From NCBI GenBank assembly GCA_027067955.1, contig JAMOUW010000072.1:1-64000 (forward strand): 64,000 nt of DNA. The letters run 5' to 3'. The notes beneath the pieces were generated by a model. That model saw only the letters and a list, made by a program, of their open reading frames with translations. It was not told the origin of the DNA and searched no databases. Position numbers and translations under genes: made by a program. The stretch is from Thermaceae bacterium. GTDB taxonomy: Bacteria; Deinococcota; Deinococci; Deinococcales; Marinithermaceae. Shown here in pieces: positions 26,811 to 36,480 of the stretch; the stretch's first letter is position 1; every line of letters starts with the position of its first letter.

Positions 26811-27590
26811 ATGCTTCTGGCCATCGACGTAGGCAACACCGCCACCATCCTGGGTTTGTGGGACGGGGGGCATCTGCTCGAGCGCTGGCGCATCGCTACC
26901 GATCCAATGCGCATGGAGAGCGAGTACGCCGTGCTCCTGCGCGAGCTCTTCGCCATGGCGCAACTTTCGAGTCCGGACGCGGCGATAGTTTCGAGTGTGG
27001 TTCCCCCGATCGAACACGAGCTGGATCTGGCCCTGTCCAGGCTGTTTGGGATCCATCCCCTGCAGGTGGACGCACGCAGCACGGGCCTGGCGGTAGACCT
27101 GGAAAACCCCGACGAAGTGGGCGCGGACCGCCTGGTTAACTCGGTCGCCGCGCTCGCCTACAACGATCCCCGCGGCCGCTACGTGGTGGTCGATTTTGGC
27201 ACGGCCACCACGTTTGATCTGGTAGAGGCTCCCGGCGTTTACAGGGGCGGCGCAATCGCGCCCGGCCCGCGTACTGCCGCCGAGGCCCTTTCGTTGCGAA
27301 CGGCCAAACTGCCACGGGTGGACCTTTCGCGGCCTCCGGAGCAGGCGGTGGGGCGCTCCACCGTGCAGGCGCTGCAGTCGGGTTTGGTGCTGGGCTACGC
27401 AGCCCTCGTCGACGGCATGGTGCGACGTTTTTTGAGAGAGGCGGGAGAGGCGCTGGTGATCGCTACCGGCGGTTTCGCGCGCACCGTTGAACCGGTATGC
27501 GAAACCCTTGCGATTGTGGACGACGACCTGACGTTAAAGGGTCTCCGCATCATCTGGGAAAAAAGCACGCAGCACGGCCGCGCCACCTAG
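26811..27590 (+). CDS. coaX: Type III pantothenate kinase
   Basis: First step of coenzyme A synthesis, in the acetate-kinase/Hsp70-like fold. 259 aa; phosphate 1 loop IDVGNT (5-10), GADRLVNS segment, phosphate 2 region DFGTATTFD and the adenosine-region GGFA. TATCCT lies 6 nt before the ATG at 26811, a leaderless-type start, while the frame is open back to 26775. Its last 57 bp overlap the end of the convergent gene at 27534. Confidence 0.92.
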   Translation: MLLAIDVGNTATILGLWDGGHLLERWRIATDPMRMESEYAVLLRELFAMAQLSSPDAAIVSSVVPPIEHELDLALSRLFGIHPLQVDARSTGLAVDLENPDEVGADRLVNSVAALAYNDPRGRYVVVDFGTATTFDLVEAPGVYRGGAIAPGPRTAAEALSLRTAKLPRVDLSRPPEQAVGRSTVQALQSGLVLGYAALVDGMVRRFLREAGEALVIATGGFARTVEPVCETLAIVDDDLTLKGLRIIWEKSTQHGRAT

Positions 27591-28349
27591 CAGTATCCAC
27601 ATTGCCAGATAGAAGCCAAAAAGAGCCAGTAAGAAGCCCGCCAGAGGTCCGTAGATCGACTCGTAGCGGGTGCGTGAGATCACTTTCGGCAGCAGGCGTG
27701 AAAGACCGGTCCATACGCTGGAGGCGAGCAATGCGGACCCGAGCGCGTGCAGTGTTCCCGGGTGAGGATAAGGCAGGAAACGATAGATGACGAAGAAGGC
27801 GAGTAACGTGGCCAGCCAGGGCAGAGAACCTGCCACGAGACTGCGCCAGGGCCCGTCGGGCAAGTATGGCAGCACCATAGTAATCGCCAGACTCCCGAGG
27901 CTGAAAAGCAGCAGCCCCAGACCCAGCAGGAGCGGTGCCACAAGACCCAGAATGCGGCCGCGCCAGCCGGGTCCGCGACCGCCGAAGATGAGCGAGAGCG
28001 CGTAGGACAGAGCGGCGAAAAAGTTACTGGCGGTCCAGCCCAAAACCAGCACCGAGGTAAGCGTGGCGCTGGCGGCGCCCTTGCGCAGCGCCTGGGTTAC
28101 GGTTTCGCCCACCGCAGCCGAGGTGGGGAACAGGTTTTGTGCAAGGTGTTCGATCTGGAGCATGAAGGCGTGCTCCAGATCGGGGCGGCTTTCTAGTATC
28201 AGTCCGAATACACCGACTATCAACAGTAGCAGCGGTAGCAGGCTGAAAAGGGCGTAATACGCCAGCGAGGCGGCGAAGAAGGGTACGTGCGCCTGGCTGT
28301 AGACGCGAACCAGGCGCGCTATGAACCGGCGCAGCGCCGTGAAGTCCAC
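27534..28349 (-). CDS. YihY/BrkB-family membrane protein
   Basis: 271 aa with six predicted helices and the YihY pattern: N-terminal FFAASLAYYALFSLLPLLLLIVG, middle ASNFFAALSYAL and C-terminal YGPLAGFLLALFGFYLAMWILLGGA. Role in bacteria is unclear (early reports of RNase BN are discredited). GTG start directly at the proA stop codon. It is the third gene of proB-proA-yihY and its end overlaps coaX convergently by 57 bp. Confidence 0.85.
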   Translation of the reverse strand: MDFTALRRFIARLVRVYSQAHVPFFAASLAYYALFSLLPLLLLIVGVFGLILESRPDLEHAFMLQIEHLAQNLFPTSAAVGETVTQALRKGAASATLTSVLVLGWTASNFFAALSYALSLIFGGRGPGWRGRILGLVAPLLLGLGLLLFSLGSLAITMVLPYLPDGPWRSLVAGSLPWLATLLAFFVIYRFLPYPHPGTLHALGSALLASSVWTGLSRLLPKVISRTRYESIYGPLAGFLLALFGFYLAMWILLGGAAVLRAFFPDDAETL

Positions 28350-29603
28350 CTAGTCACGCACCTGCCCTTCTCCGAGGGCGATGTACTTGGTGGTGGTCAG
28401 CTCGCGCACCCCCATGGGACCGTAGGCGTGCAGCTTGCTGGTCGAAATGCCGATTTCTGCTCCCAGCCCCAGCTGGAAACCGTCGTTGAAGCGGGGGCTG
28501 GCGTTGACGAGCACCAGGCTGGCGTCCACTTCACGCAGGAACCGGTGGGCGCGCGCATAATGCCCGGTTACGATTACCTCGGTATGGTGGGAGCCGTAGT
28601 GGCCTATGTGTTCGAGCGCCGAATCCATGTCCGGCACCACCTTGACCGCCAGGATCAAATCCAGGAACTCCTTCCCCCAGTCGTCGTCGGTGGCGGGTTT
28701 GGCGTCCTTCAGAAAGGATAGGGCGTTTTCGTGGGCCCGAAGTTCCACGCCCGCCGCCGTGAGATTCTCCTCCACTTGCGGCAGGAACGCGGCGGCCTCG
28801 GCCTCGTGCACCAGAACGGCCTCGAGCGCGTTGCAAACGCCCGGGCGCTGCACCTTGCCGTTATGAACCAGACGCACGGCCATTTCCAGGTCTGCTCCCG
28901 CGTCCACGTAGAGGTGGTTCACCCCCTCGGCGTGGTAGAGAACGGGCATGCGGGCGTGCTCGGCCACCAGTTCGATCAGGCCCTTGCCGCCGCGGGGGAT
29001 TATCAGGTCCAGGTAACGGTCGGCTGCGAGCATTTCCATTACTGCCCGGCGGTCGCTCACCGGAACCAGCTGGACCGCGTCGGGCGGCAGCCCCGCGCCG
29101 GTCAACGCTTCCTGGAAGAGCTGCGCCAGTAAGGTATTGGTGCCCAGCGCCTCTTTGCCGCCACGCAGGACGATGGCGTTTCCCGACTTGAGACTCAGCC
29201 CTGCCGCCTCCACGGTGGCGCCGGGACGGGCCTCGTAGATGAAGCCGATCACGCCCAGGGGAATTCGCATTTTGCCGACGCGGATTCCGTTATCCAGCAC
29301 GCGCATTTCGCTTATTTCCCCCAGGGGATCGGGCATGGCGGCTACCTGACGCAGTCCGGCTATCAGGGAGTCGAGGGTGGGATCGTCCAGTTTCAAGCGA
29401 CCGAATCGGGGCCCGGAGAGGCCGGATGCTGCGGCTGCTTCCAGATCTGCGGTGTTGGCATCGAGGATCGCGCCGCGCTCCTGCTCGAGCAGCCTGCTCA
29501 TCTCCAGCAGCGCGGCGTTCCGCGCCGCCCCGCTTGAAGCGCTGAGCGTGCGGGCAGCGTCCCGGGATTCAGCGAGCATGCTTTCCAGGTTGAAACCTTC
29601 CAT
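28350..29603 (-). CDS. proA: Glutamate-5-semialdehyde dehydrogenase
   Basis: Second step of proline synthesis; reduces gamma-glutamyl phosphate with NADPH. 417 aa, usual family length. The aldehyde dehydrogenase fold is clear, with NADP-binding GFIYEARPG, the FGK-like LRGGKEA and catalytic Cys in RPGVCNALEA. It lies 22 nt downstream of proB in the same direction. Confidence 0.93.
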   Translation of the reverse strand: MEGFNLESMLAESRDAARTLSASSGAARNAALLEMSRLLEQERGAILDANTADLEAAAASGLSGPRFGRLKLDDPTLDSLIAGLRQVAAMPDPLGEISEMRVLDNGIRVGKMRIPLGVIGFIYEARPGATVEAAGLSLKSGNAIVLRGGKEALGTNTLLAQLFQEALTGAGLPPDAVQLVPVSDRRAVMEMLAADRYLDLIIPRGGKGLIELVAEHARMPVLYHAEGVNHLYVDAGADLEMAVRLVHNGKVQRPGVCNALEAVLVHEAEAAAFLPQVEENLTAAGVELRAHENALSFLKDAKPATDDDWGKEFLDLILAVKVVPDMDSALEHIGHYGSHHTEVIVTGHYARAHRFLREVDASLVLVNASPRFNDGFQLGLGAEIGISTSKLHAYGPMGVRELTTTKYIALGEGQVRD

Positions 29604-29625
29604 GCCCTACGATACCGTGAGCGCC

Positions 29626-30747
29626 TCAGGGGTCGCGGGCCAGGGCAAAGTGGTTGCGGTGAATGACCTCCTCCGGGACTTTTCGCTTCAGTATCTCGGG
29701 GAGCCGGTCTGAAGGCGCTCCGGCGATGCGGCGCAGGTCGTCGGAGGAGTAGTTGCAGAGGCCCATACCCACCAGCCCGCCTTCCGGGTCCAGCACACGT
29801 ACGGGGCTGCCGGCGTCCCACTGGCCCCTTACTTCGCGTACTCCTACGGCGAGCAACGAGCGGCCCTGGTGACGCAAAGCCCGGGCCGCTCCCGTGTCCA
29901 CCACTATTGACCCGCTAGAGCGTGGCAGTTGCGCCAACCACAGTCTTTCGCCGGCATAGCGGCGTTCGCGGGCGGTGAAGATGGTTCCGATTTCCTCGCC
30001 CGCCAGGGCGCGCGCGAGCACCTGCGGCTCCCGGCCCGGAAGCAGCCAAAGGGGAATGCCCGCCGCCGCCGATTTAGCCGCGGCGATCAGCTTGCTCTTC
30101 ATTCCTCCGCGCCCGGCGCTGCCGGGGCGGTCCGAAGCCATGGCCATTACCTCGGGGGTCACTGCCGCCACTTTTCTGATAGGGGACGCAGCGGGATCCT
30201 CGCGGGGGTCGCGTTCGTAGAGGGCGTCTGCTTCCGAGAGCACTGCCAGCAGGTCGGCGCCTATCATGGATGCCACGAGTACCGCCAGCTGGTCGTTGTC
30301 GCCGAACTGGATTTCCTCGGTCATCACCGTGTCGTTTTCGTTTACGACCGGCACGACGCCCCAGGTAAGTAGACGCTCGAGCGTACCGCGGGCGTTGTTG
30401 TAGCGGGCGCGTTCGGCCAGGTCGTCCGCGGTCAGCAGCACCTGGGCAGTACGCAGACCGTGCCGGGCGAAGGCTTCCTGCCATGAGCGCATCAGCTCGG
30501 GTTGCCCCAGCGCCGCCGCCGCTTGCAGCTCACCTAGATTACTGGGCGGCTTGGGAAGGAAGCCGCCGGCTGCGCTGATCGCGCCGCTGGAAACCAGTAC
30601 CACCTGGCGGTTCTCTTCTATTAGGGCCGCCATCTGAGCGGCCAGCTCCGCTATCTTTTCCCTGTCGAGACCGCCTTCTCCCGCGATTACAGCACTGCCT
30701 ACCTTGACCAGCAGCCGCCGTGCGGCGGCCAGAGGACTCGGTTCCAT
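29626..30747 (-). CDS. proB: Glutamate 5-kinase
   Basis: First, feedback-controlled step of proline synthesis. 373 aa with an amino-acid kinase domain (VKVGSAVI, SSGAISAA, NENDTVMTEEIQFGDND) and a C-terminal PUA domain (about 280-365). The ATG at 30747 was chosen because TACAAT (30755-30760) lies 7 nt upstream and homology starts there; the longer frame from 30777 would overlap the divergent promoter region. Confidence 0.93.
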   Translation of the reverse strand: MEPSPLAAARRLLVKVGSAVIAGEGGLDREKIAELAAQMAALIEENRQVVLVSSGAISAAGGFLPKPPSNLGELQAAAALGQPELMRSWQEAFARHGLRTAQVLLTADDLAERARYNNARGTLERLLTWGVVPVVNENDTVMTEEIQFGDNDQLAVLVASMIGADLLAVLSEADALYERDPREDPAASPIRKVAAVTPEVMAMASDRPGSAGRGGMKSKLIAAAKSAAAGIPLWLLPGREPQVLARALAGEEIGTIFTARERRYAGERLWLAQLPRSSGSIVVDTGAARALRHQGRSLLAVGVREVRGQWDAGSPVRVLDPEGGLVGMGLCNYSSDDLRRIAGAPSDRLPEILKRKVPEEVIHRNHFALARDP

Positions 30748-30821
30748 AAATGCGATTGTATTCAAAGCCAAGGACAAATGTTAGCAGAGTCTCTTGTTAT
30801 CAAGGGTATAGGAGGACAGCT

Positions 30822-32462
30822 ATGGGCCGACTCAAGGCATGGATTTGGGCATTACTCGTTGCGATGGTCGTATTGTTCGTGTGGGTTTGGTTTATCGCCA
30901 GCCCCGAGCCCACGGTGGCTAAGCGTACCCTGAAGACACCTCCCGAGATCGTGTATTCCGATCACAGCGAGGCGTTCGCCGAAGCGGGTATCACCGCATA
31001 TGAAGGCGCCAAGAGCTGTGCGGCCTGCCACGAGGATGAAGCCAGGGACGTTTTCCACTCTTATCACTATCAGATGCAGAATACGGTCGCCGACGTGGTG
31101 GGCCACGGTCCTACCCTCGCCGGCGGAAAGCTTGCTTATAACGACTTTTGTGGCGCAATCTTCTGGGGCGGCCGCGTGGGGGTAAATTATATCGGCAAAG
31201 CCTTGTTAAAAGCGCCGCCTCCGGGAAAAGAAGAGCTGGCGGGTACCTTCATCGCTTCGGGCTGTTCAATGTGCCACGGCGTCGGCATGGGTGACATACC
31301 CCAGCCTGCGGAAGAGCCGGACGAGAAGGCTCTCGCCAACATCGACTGCCTGGCGTGCCATGCCGACCCGGCGGTGCTGCCTACGGGAGCCAAGGGTGTC
31401 AAGAAAGGCATAAAGGTCCCTATCAAGGACGAAAGCGGGAAGTGGCATTACATTTACAATCCTGAGCTCGACTTCGAGAAATTGGCGGCCAAGATCGTCG
31501 CCAAGCCCGTGAAGGACCAGTGTCTGCTTTGCCACGCCTTTTCCGGCGGCGGACCGGGTTTCAAACGTCCGAATATAGATCCAGCGCTGATGGGAAAGGT
31601 ACCCGAGGATGTCGACGTTCATCTGGCTCGCGGCATGGAGTGCACCGACTGTCATGTTTTCGAGCATCACGAAGTGGCGCTCAAGGGGCCTGACACCTGG
31701 TCGCGTACCGACCTGGTTGCAGCTCCGACCTGCGCCGACTGTCACGAAAAACGCCACACCAAGCCGGTAATCGGGTGGATACTGGAAACCTTCCACATGG
31801 AAAAGGTGGCTTGCCAGACCTGTCACATCACCCATTACGCCAAGAAGACCCCTACGGATCTGCATCGTAACTGGTCGAAGGCCGAGTTCAGCGATAAATT
31901 GAAGCGCTGGGAGCCCGAGATCGAGCTGGGGAGCGACTTGAAGCCCACGTACCGCTGGTGGAACGAGAAAAGCAGGATAGCGTATCTCTATCCGGAAGAA
32001 GCCAAGGTGGAGGATGGAAAAATTACCTATATGGCGCCGGCTGGAGAAGAGGCCAAGCGCGCGGGGCTGCTCAAGTTTGAAACCGACGGCAAGATATACC
32101 CCTTCAAGCATCACGAGGCTATAGTCCCCTTCGACCCCACGCGCAGGATACCGGTGCCCGTCAAAGTAGGGTTGGTGTTTGCAACGGGCAACACCGAGTT
32201 AGCGGCCAAGGTGGGGGCCAAGCTTGCAGGGCTGAACTTTACCGGCGACTACGTGAGGCTCGAGCGCCTGATGGCTATCAACCACGGTGTCGAGCCCGCG
32301 GAAAATGCCAAACAGTGCTTCGACTGTCACGGTCCGGTGCTGCGCGATATGCCCTGGCACGAGCTGGGTTACGGTAAGTACCCCGAGGTCGTCTTCAGTC
32401 TCTTCCTGCTGCTGGGCTTCGTCGTAGCCGTGGCGCTGCTCTACTGGTTAGTACGCAAGTAG
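30822..32462 (+). CDS. Octaheme c-type cytochrome, membrane-anchored at both ends
   Basis: 546 aa with eight CXXCH motifs in order: CAACH, CSMCH, CLACH, CLLCH, CTDCH, CADCH, CQTCH, CFDCH. An N-terminal helix (about 9-27) and a C-terminal helix (about 520-541) anchor it with the heme domain outside the membrane. Eight-heme proteins of the octaheme tetrathionate/nitrite reductase type have similar heme counts, but I cannot assign a substrate, and no Lys-ligated CXXCK is seen. Start ATG 30822 after GGAGG (30811-30815). A terminator follows. Confidence 0.8.
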   Translation: MGRLKAWIWALLVAMVVLFVWVWFIASPEPTVAKRTLKTPPEIVYSDHSEAFAEAGITAYEGAKSCAACHEDEARDVFHSYHYQMQNTVADVVGHGPTLAGGKLAYNDFCGAIFWGGRVGVNYIGKALLKAPPPGKEELAGTFIASGCSMCHGVGMGDIPQPAEEPDEKALANIDCLACHADPAVLPTGAKGVKKGIKVPIKDESGKWHYIYNPELDFEKLAAKIVAKPVKDQCLLCHAFSGGGPGFKRPNIDPALMGKVPEDVDVHLARGMECTDCHVFEHHEVALKGPDTWSRTDLVAAPTCADCHEKRHTKPVIGWILETFHMEKVACQTCHITHYAKKTPTDLHRNWSKAEFSDKLKRWEPEIELGSDLKPTYRWWNEKSRIAYLYPEEAKVEDGKITYMAPAGEEAKRAGLLKFETDGKIYPFKHHEAIVPFDPTRRIPVPVKVGLVFATGNTELAAKVGAKLAGLNFTGDYVRLERLMAINHGVEPAENAKQCFDCHGPVLRDMPWHELGYGKYPEVVFSLFLLLGFVVAVALLYWLVRK

Positions 32463-32477
32463 GTTTGTACAGAATCC

Positions 32478-32503
32478 GCACCCCGGCCGGCCGGCCGGGG
32501 TGC
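32478..32503. terminator. Perfect hairpin between convergent genes
   Basis: GCACCCCGGCC (32478-32488) and GGCCGGGGTGC (32493-32503) pair exactly around GGCC. It lies between the cytochrome stop and the uvrA stop. T-run is weak, so efficiency is uncertain. Confidence 0.6.
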
Positions 32504-32520
32504 GCTCATTTGAAAGCTGC

Positions 32521-35388
32521 TCAGTCGGCGGCAACGCCGATGCGGCGGGCAATTTCGGGAATGCGTCGCAGGAATACCCCCGTAGGACTTTCGGAGTCTT
32601 GCGCTACCTCCTCGGGGGTGCCCGTGGCCACCAGATAGCCGCCGCGTTCGCCGCCTTCGGGACCCAGATCCAGGATCCAGTCGGCTGTTTTGATGACGTC
32701 CATATTGTGTTCGATTACGAGCACGCTGTTGCCCTTGTCTACCAGCCGGTGCAGTACCTCGAGCAGCTTCTTGACGTCCTCGAAGTGCAGGCCGGTGGTG
32801 GGTTCGTCGAGAATGTAGAGCGTTTTGCCGGTGGCCTTGCGCCCCAGCTCGGTGGCTAGCTTGATGCGCTGGGCTTCACCGCCGGAAAGAGTGGGGGAGG
32901 GCTGCCCCAGCTTCATGTAACCGAGACCGACGTCCATCATCAGCTGCAGCTTGCGCCTGATGCCGGGATGGTGTTGGAAAAACTCCAGCGCTTCCTCGAC
33001 GGTCATGTCGAGTACGTCGGCGATCGTTTTGCCGCGCAACTTCACCTCAAGCGTCTCCTTGTTGTAGCGCTTTCCCTTGCATACTTCGCAGGGCACGTAG
33101 ATATCGGGCAGAAAGAGCATCTCGATCTTTACCGTACCGTCACCGCGGCAGGCTTCGCAGCGCCCGCCCTTTACGTTGAAGCTGAAGCGCCCCGGAGCGT
33201 AGCCACGCTTGCGCGCCTCCGGGCTCTTGGCGAACATGTCGCGGATCTCATCGAATACGCCGGTGTAGGTGGCGGGATTGGAGCGCGGAGTGCGGCCGAT
33301 CGGGCTCTGGTCGATTTCTATCACCTTGTCCAGGTGTTCGACGCCTTCGATACGATCGTGGCGGCCGGGGATCGCTTTAGAGCGCATGATCTGACGCGAG
33401 AGCGACGCGTAGAGGATGTCGTGCATCAGGGTGCTCTTGCCCGATCCCGAGGGCCCGGCGATGACCACGAACTTTCCCAGCGGGATCTCCACGTCCAGAT
33501 TCTTGAGGTTGTGTTCGCGGGCGCCACGGACCGTCAGCGCCCGTCCTGTTCCCTTGCGCCGCTCGGCGGGGACGGAAATGGTTTTGTCGCCGCGCAGGTA
33601 TGCGCCGGTGAGGCTGGTGGGGTGTTTTGCAACCTGGTCGGGTGTTCCTTCGGTCACTATCCCGCCGCCGTGAATACCGGCGCCGGGTCCCATGTCCACC
33701 ATCCAATCGGCGGAGCGCATGGTCTCTTCGTCGTGCTCCACCACGATCAAGGTGTTTCCCAAATCGCGCAGCTTCTTGAGGGTGCCGATGAGTCGCTGAT
33801 TATCGCGCGCGTGCAGCCCGATCGAGGGTTCGTCGAGCACGTAGAGCACGCCGGTGAGGCCGCTGCCGACCTGGGTGGCCAGGCGGATCCGCTGCGCTTC
33901 GCCTCCGGAGAGGGTGTTGGCGGCGCGATCCAGCGACAGGTATTCAAGGCCTACATCGGTCAGGAATCCGAGCCGGGCGGTCACCTCGCGCAGAATTGGA
34001 CGGGCGATTTGCAACTGGAATTCATTCAGCTTGCCGGGGAGCTCGAGGAAAAACTCGAGCGCGTCACGAACCGCCATGGCTGATATTTCGGCGATGTTCA
34101 GGCCCGCGATCTTTACCGCCAGCACCTCGGGTTTGTAGCGGGTGCCGCCACAGGCGCTGCAGGCACTCATGCTCATGTACCCCTCGAGCCAGTCGCGCAT
34201 GCCTTCCGACTCGACCTCTTTGTAGCGGCGTTTCAGCCAGGGTATGACGCCTTCGTAAGTTACCTCTAGCCGCATGGTTTCGCGCCCGCCGCGACGAAAT
34301 ACGACCTCGAAGGGCTCCTCGACGCCATAGAGGATCGCCTGCTGGTGTTCGGGGTCCAGCTCTTTGAAGGGGGTCTTCATGTCGAAGCCCAGATGCTCGG
34401 CCAGCGCCCGCGCCCGGTCCCACATGTGGCTGACCTGGCTGCTGCGCCCCTTGGACCACGGCAGGATAGCGCCTTCCGCCAGTGAAAGCGCCGGGTTGAC
34501 CACCAGCTCGGGGTCGAACTCGAGGCTGTAACCCAGGCCGCTGCAGACTTCGCAGGCGCCGTAGGGAGAGTTGAAGGAAAAGATTCGCGGTTCAAGCTCT
34601 TCCAGCACCGCGCCGTGCTCGGGGCAGGCGAACTTTTCGGAGTAGAGCCGCTCCTCCTCGCCTTTTTCCCGTACAAACAGCACCCGCAGGAGACCTTCTC
34701 CGCGCAACAGTGCCAGCTCTACCGATTCGGCTATGCGCCCGCGCTCATCGTTTATCAATGTTACCCGGTCCACTACCAGGTCGATGTCGTGGGTTTCGTA
34801 GCGTTTCAGATCCCGCCCGAGCGCTTCTTCGATGCGCACGATCTCGTTGTCGAGGCGCACTCGCGTGTAGCCTTCCTTGAGCAGTTGCTGAAAAAGTTTC
34901 TTGTATTCGCCCTTGCGCCCGCGCACGAGTGGCGCCATGAGGATTGCCTTGGTGCCTTCTGGTTCGGAAAGCAGCCGGTCGGTGATTTCGCTGGCGGAGC
35001 TGCGCTCTATCTTGCGGCCGCAGATTGGACAGTGGGCCTCACCGGCGCGGGCGAATAGGAGCCGCAGGTAGTCGTGAATCTCGGTGACCGTACCCACGGT
35101 CGAGCGCGGATTGTGAGAGGTGGTCTTTTGATCTATCGATATCGCCGGGCTAAGCCCTTCGATATGTTCCACGTCGGGTTTGTCCATAACCCCCAGGAAC
35201 TGGCGGGCGTAGGAAGAAAGACTTTCAACGTAACGTCGCTGTCCTTCGGCGTATATGGTGTCGAAGGCCAGCGTACTCTTTCCGGATCCCGAAACGCCGG
35301 TGATGACGATGAACTTTCCGCGGGGTAACTCCAGGGAGATGTTTTTTAGATTATGCTCACGTGCGCCCTTGATGACGATTCGGTCCAT
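32521..35388 (-). CDS. uvrA: Excinuclease ABC subunit A
   Basis: DNA damage recognition ATPase of nucleotide excision repair. 955 aa with two ABC modules (Walker [10 protein letters not shown] and GPSGSGKST), the UvrB-binding and DNA-binding inserts, and zinc-ligand pairs CPICG, CEVCSG, CSACGG, CEACRG and CEVCKG. Signatures [10 protein letters not shown] occur twice. Leaderless-type start: TAGAAT (35396-35401) 7 nt before the ATG, with TTCACC at 35419-35424 as a possible -35. Confidence 0.96.
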   Translation of the reverse strand: MDRIVIKGAREHNLKNISLELPRGKFIVITGVSGSGKSTLAFDTIYAEGQRRYVESLSSYARQFLGVMDKPDVEHIEGLSPAISIDQKTTSHNPRSTVGTVTEIHDYLRLLFARAGEAHCPICGRKIERSSASEITDRLLSEPEGTKAILMAPLVRGRKGEYKKLFQQLLKEGYTRVRLDNEIVRIEEALGRDLKRYETHDIDLVVDRVTLINDERGRIAESVELALLRGEGLLRVLFVREKGEEERLYSEKFACPEHGAVLEELEPRIFSFNSPYGACEVCSGLGYSLEFDPELVVNPALSLAEGAILPWSKGRSSQVSHMWDRARALAEHLGFDMKTPFKELDPEHQQAILYGVEEPFEVVFRRGGRETMRLEVTYEGVIPWLKRRYKEVESEGMRDWLEGYMSMSACSACGGTRYKPEVLAVKIAGLNIAEISAMAVRDALEFFLELPGKLNEFQLQIARPILREVTARLGFLTDVGLEYLSLDRAANTLSGGEAQRIRLATQVGSGLTGVLYVLDEPSIGLHARDNQRLIGTLKKLRDLGNTLIVVEHDEETMRSADWMVDMGPGAGIHGGGIVTEGTPDQVAKHPTSLTGAYLRGDKTISVPAERRKGTGRALTVRGAREHNLKNLDVEIPLGKFVVIAGPSGSGKSTLMHDILYASLSRQIMRSKAIPGRHDRIEGVEHLDKVIEIDQSPIGRTPRSNPATYTGVFDEIRDMFAKSPEARKRGYAPGRFSFNVKGGRCEACRGDGTVKIEMLFLPDIYVPCEVCKGKRYNKETLEVKLRGKTIADVLDMTVEEALEFFQHHPGIRRKLQLMMDVGLGYMKLGQPSPTLSGGEAQRIKLATELGRKATGKTLYILDEPTTGLHFEDVKKLLEVLHRLVDKGNSVLVIEHNMDVIKTADWILDLGPEGGERGGYLVATGTPEEVAQDSESPTGVFLRRIPEIARRIGVAAD

Positions 35389-35395
35389 CCGAACA

Positions 35396-35424
35396 ATTCT
35401 ACCACCCGCAGCGGTTGAGGTGAA
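35396..35424 (-). promoter_or_regulatory. uvrA promoter, leaderless type
   Basis: TTCACC (35419-35424), 17 bp, TAGAAT (35396-35401), then 7 nt to the ATG on the minus strand. No SOS-type box was found. Confidence 0.5.
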
Positions 35425-35482
35425 GCTCGCGTATTGGATAATTTCTTGGCAATCCCAAGCGTTGTGGCCGTTTCCCGCAGGG

Positions 35483-36154
35483 TTAGCCGAGACCCAGGAG
35501 CAGGAATGCCAGTGGTGCTAGGAGGGCGGTGATCAGGCCTGTTGCGGCCATGGCCAGACCGGAGACCGCCAAAGCGAGCGCCCCTTCTTCGGCAGCTCGG
35601 GCGGTGCCAATGCCGTGGCTGGCAGCGCCCAGGGCCAGCCCGCGCTCGAAGGGGGCCACTACCCCCAGCCGCTCCATGATCCAGGGGCCGAACGCCGCCC
35701 CCAGGATGCCGGCAATGATGATTAGCGGGACGGCTAGACCCGCATTGACTCCCAGGCGGGGGCCCAGATCCACCGCTACGGCGGAGGTTATCGATTTGAG
35801 CGCTAGGGCCTTTTGCAGCTCGGGCCCCGCCCCCAGCGCCCGCGCCAGTAAGGGGGTGAGGGTAAGGCTGGTTGCACTGCCTGCAACGAGTCCGCCCAAA
35901 AAAGGGCGCAGCCTCCCCGCGAGACTCCCCCGCTCGTTCCAGGCGACCCAACCCAGTGCCACCACCGCGGGTTTTAGCAACCAGACCAGCGGCAGCGTTT
36001 CCCGCTGGTAGCGTTCCAGCGGATATCCTCCCGGCTGCAGGGCAATGATCAGTGCCAGCACCGTCAGTCCGACCGGATTGGTCAGCGGATGCGGCCGGAG
36101 ACGATAGGCGTGCAGAGCCGCCAGATATATAAGCAAAGTAACGATCAGCCCCAT
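35483..36154 (-). CDS. lrgB: LrgB/CidB-family membrane protein
   Basis: 223-aa integral membrane protein of the holin-partner (LrgB) family with conserved [11 protein letters not shown] near the C-terminus and [16 protein letters not shown]. Starts [14 protein letters not shown] at 36154, overlapping the lrgA stop by 10 bp; the frame is open to 36601 but the upstream residues are shadow of lrgA and recN. LrgAB systems affect murein hydrolase activity and, in plants and some bacteria, transport of small organic acids. The role here is unknown. Confidence 0.85.
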   Translation of the reverse strand: MGLIVTLLIYLAALHAYRLRPHPLTNPVGLTVLALIIALQPGGYPLERYQRETLPLVWLLKPAVVALGWVAWNERGSLAGRLRPFLGGLVAGSATSLTLTPLLARALGAGPELQKALALKSITSAVAVDLGPRLGVNAGLAVPLIIIAGILGAAFGPWIMERLGVVAPFERGLALGAASHGIGTARAAEEGALALAVSGLAMAATGLITALLAPLAFLLLGLG

Positions 36155-36480
36155 CGTGCACCTGCCAGCGTCGCCAGCATGGTTATCAATGTTCCCAATA
36201 CCAGCGCCCCCGTTACCGCCAGTGCGTGGTCTCGCAGCAGGTTTTCGAACGCGAGAACTCCCACGCCTACGGGAACGAAATACAGACCCAACCATCGTAG
36301 CAGCGGTCCTGCCGCCGCGGCTACGCTGCGGCCATCCAGGCGACCGCTGGCCAGTGCTATGTAGAGCAGGAGCATACCCCAGAGGCTGCCCGAGAGCGGA
36401 GCCCCGGGAAGCAGGCGCGCGAGAACCTCTCCCAGACCCCAAAACGCCCAAAGCAGTGCGAAGCCGACCAGAGCATTCAT
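36145..36480 (-). CDS. lrgA: LrgA/CidA-family membrane protein
   Basis: 111-aa holin-like protein with four predicted helices (about 4-22, 30-48, 60-80, 88-108). The conserved region LPGAPLSGSLWGMLLLYIAL matches the family. It overlaps recN by 4 bp upstream and lrgB downstream, so recN-lrgA-lrgB form one transcription unit. Confidence 0.82.
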   Translation of the reverse strand: MNALVGFALLWAFWGLGEVLARLLPGAPLSGSLWGMLLLYIALASGRLDGRSVAAAAGPLLRWLGLYFVPVGVGVLAFENLLRDHALAVTGALVLGTLITMLATLAGARWG

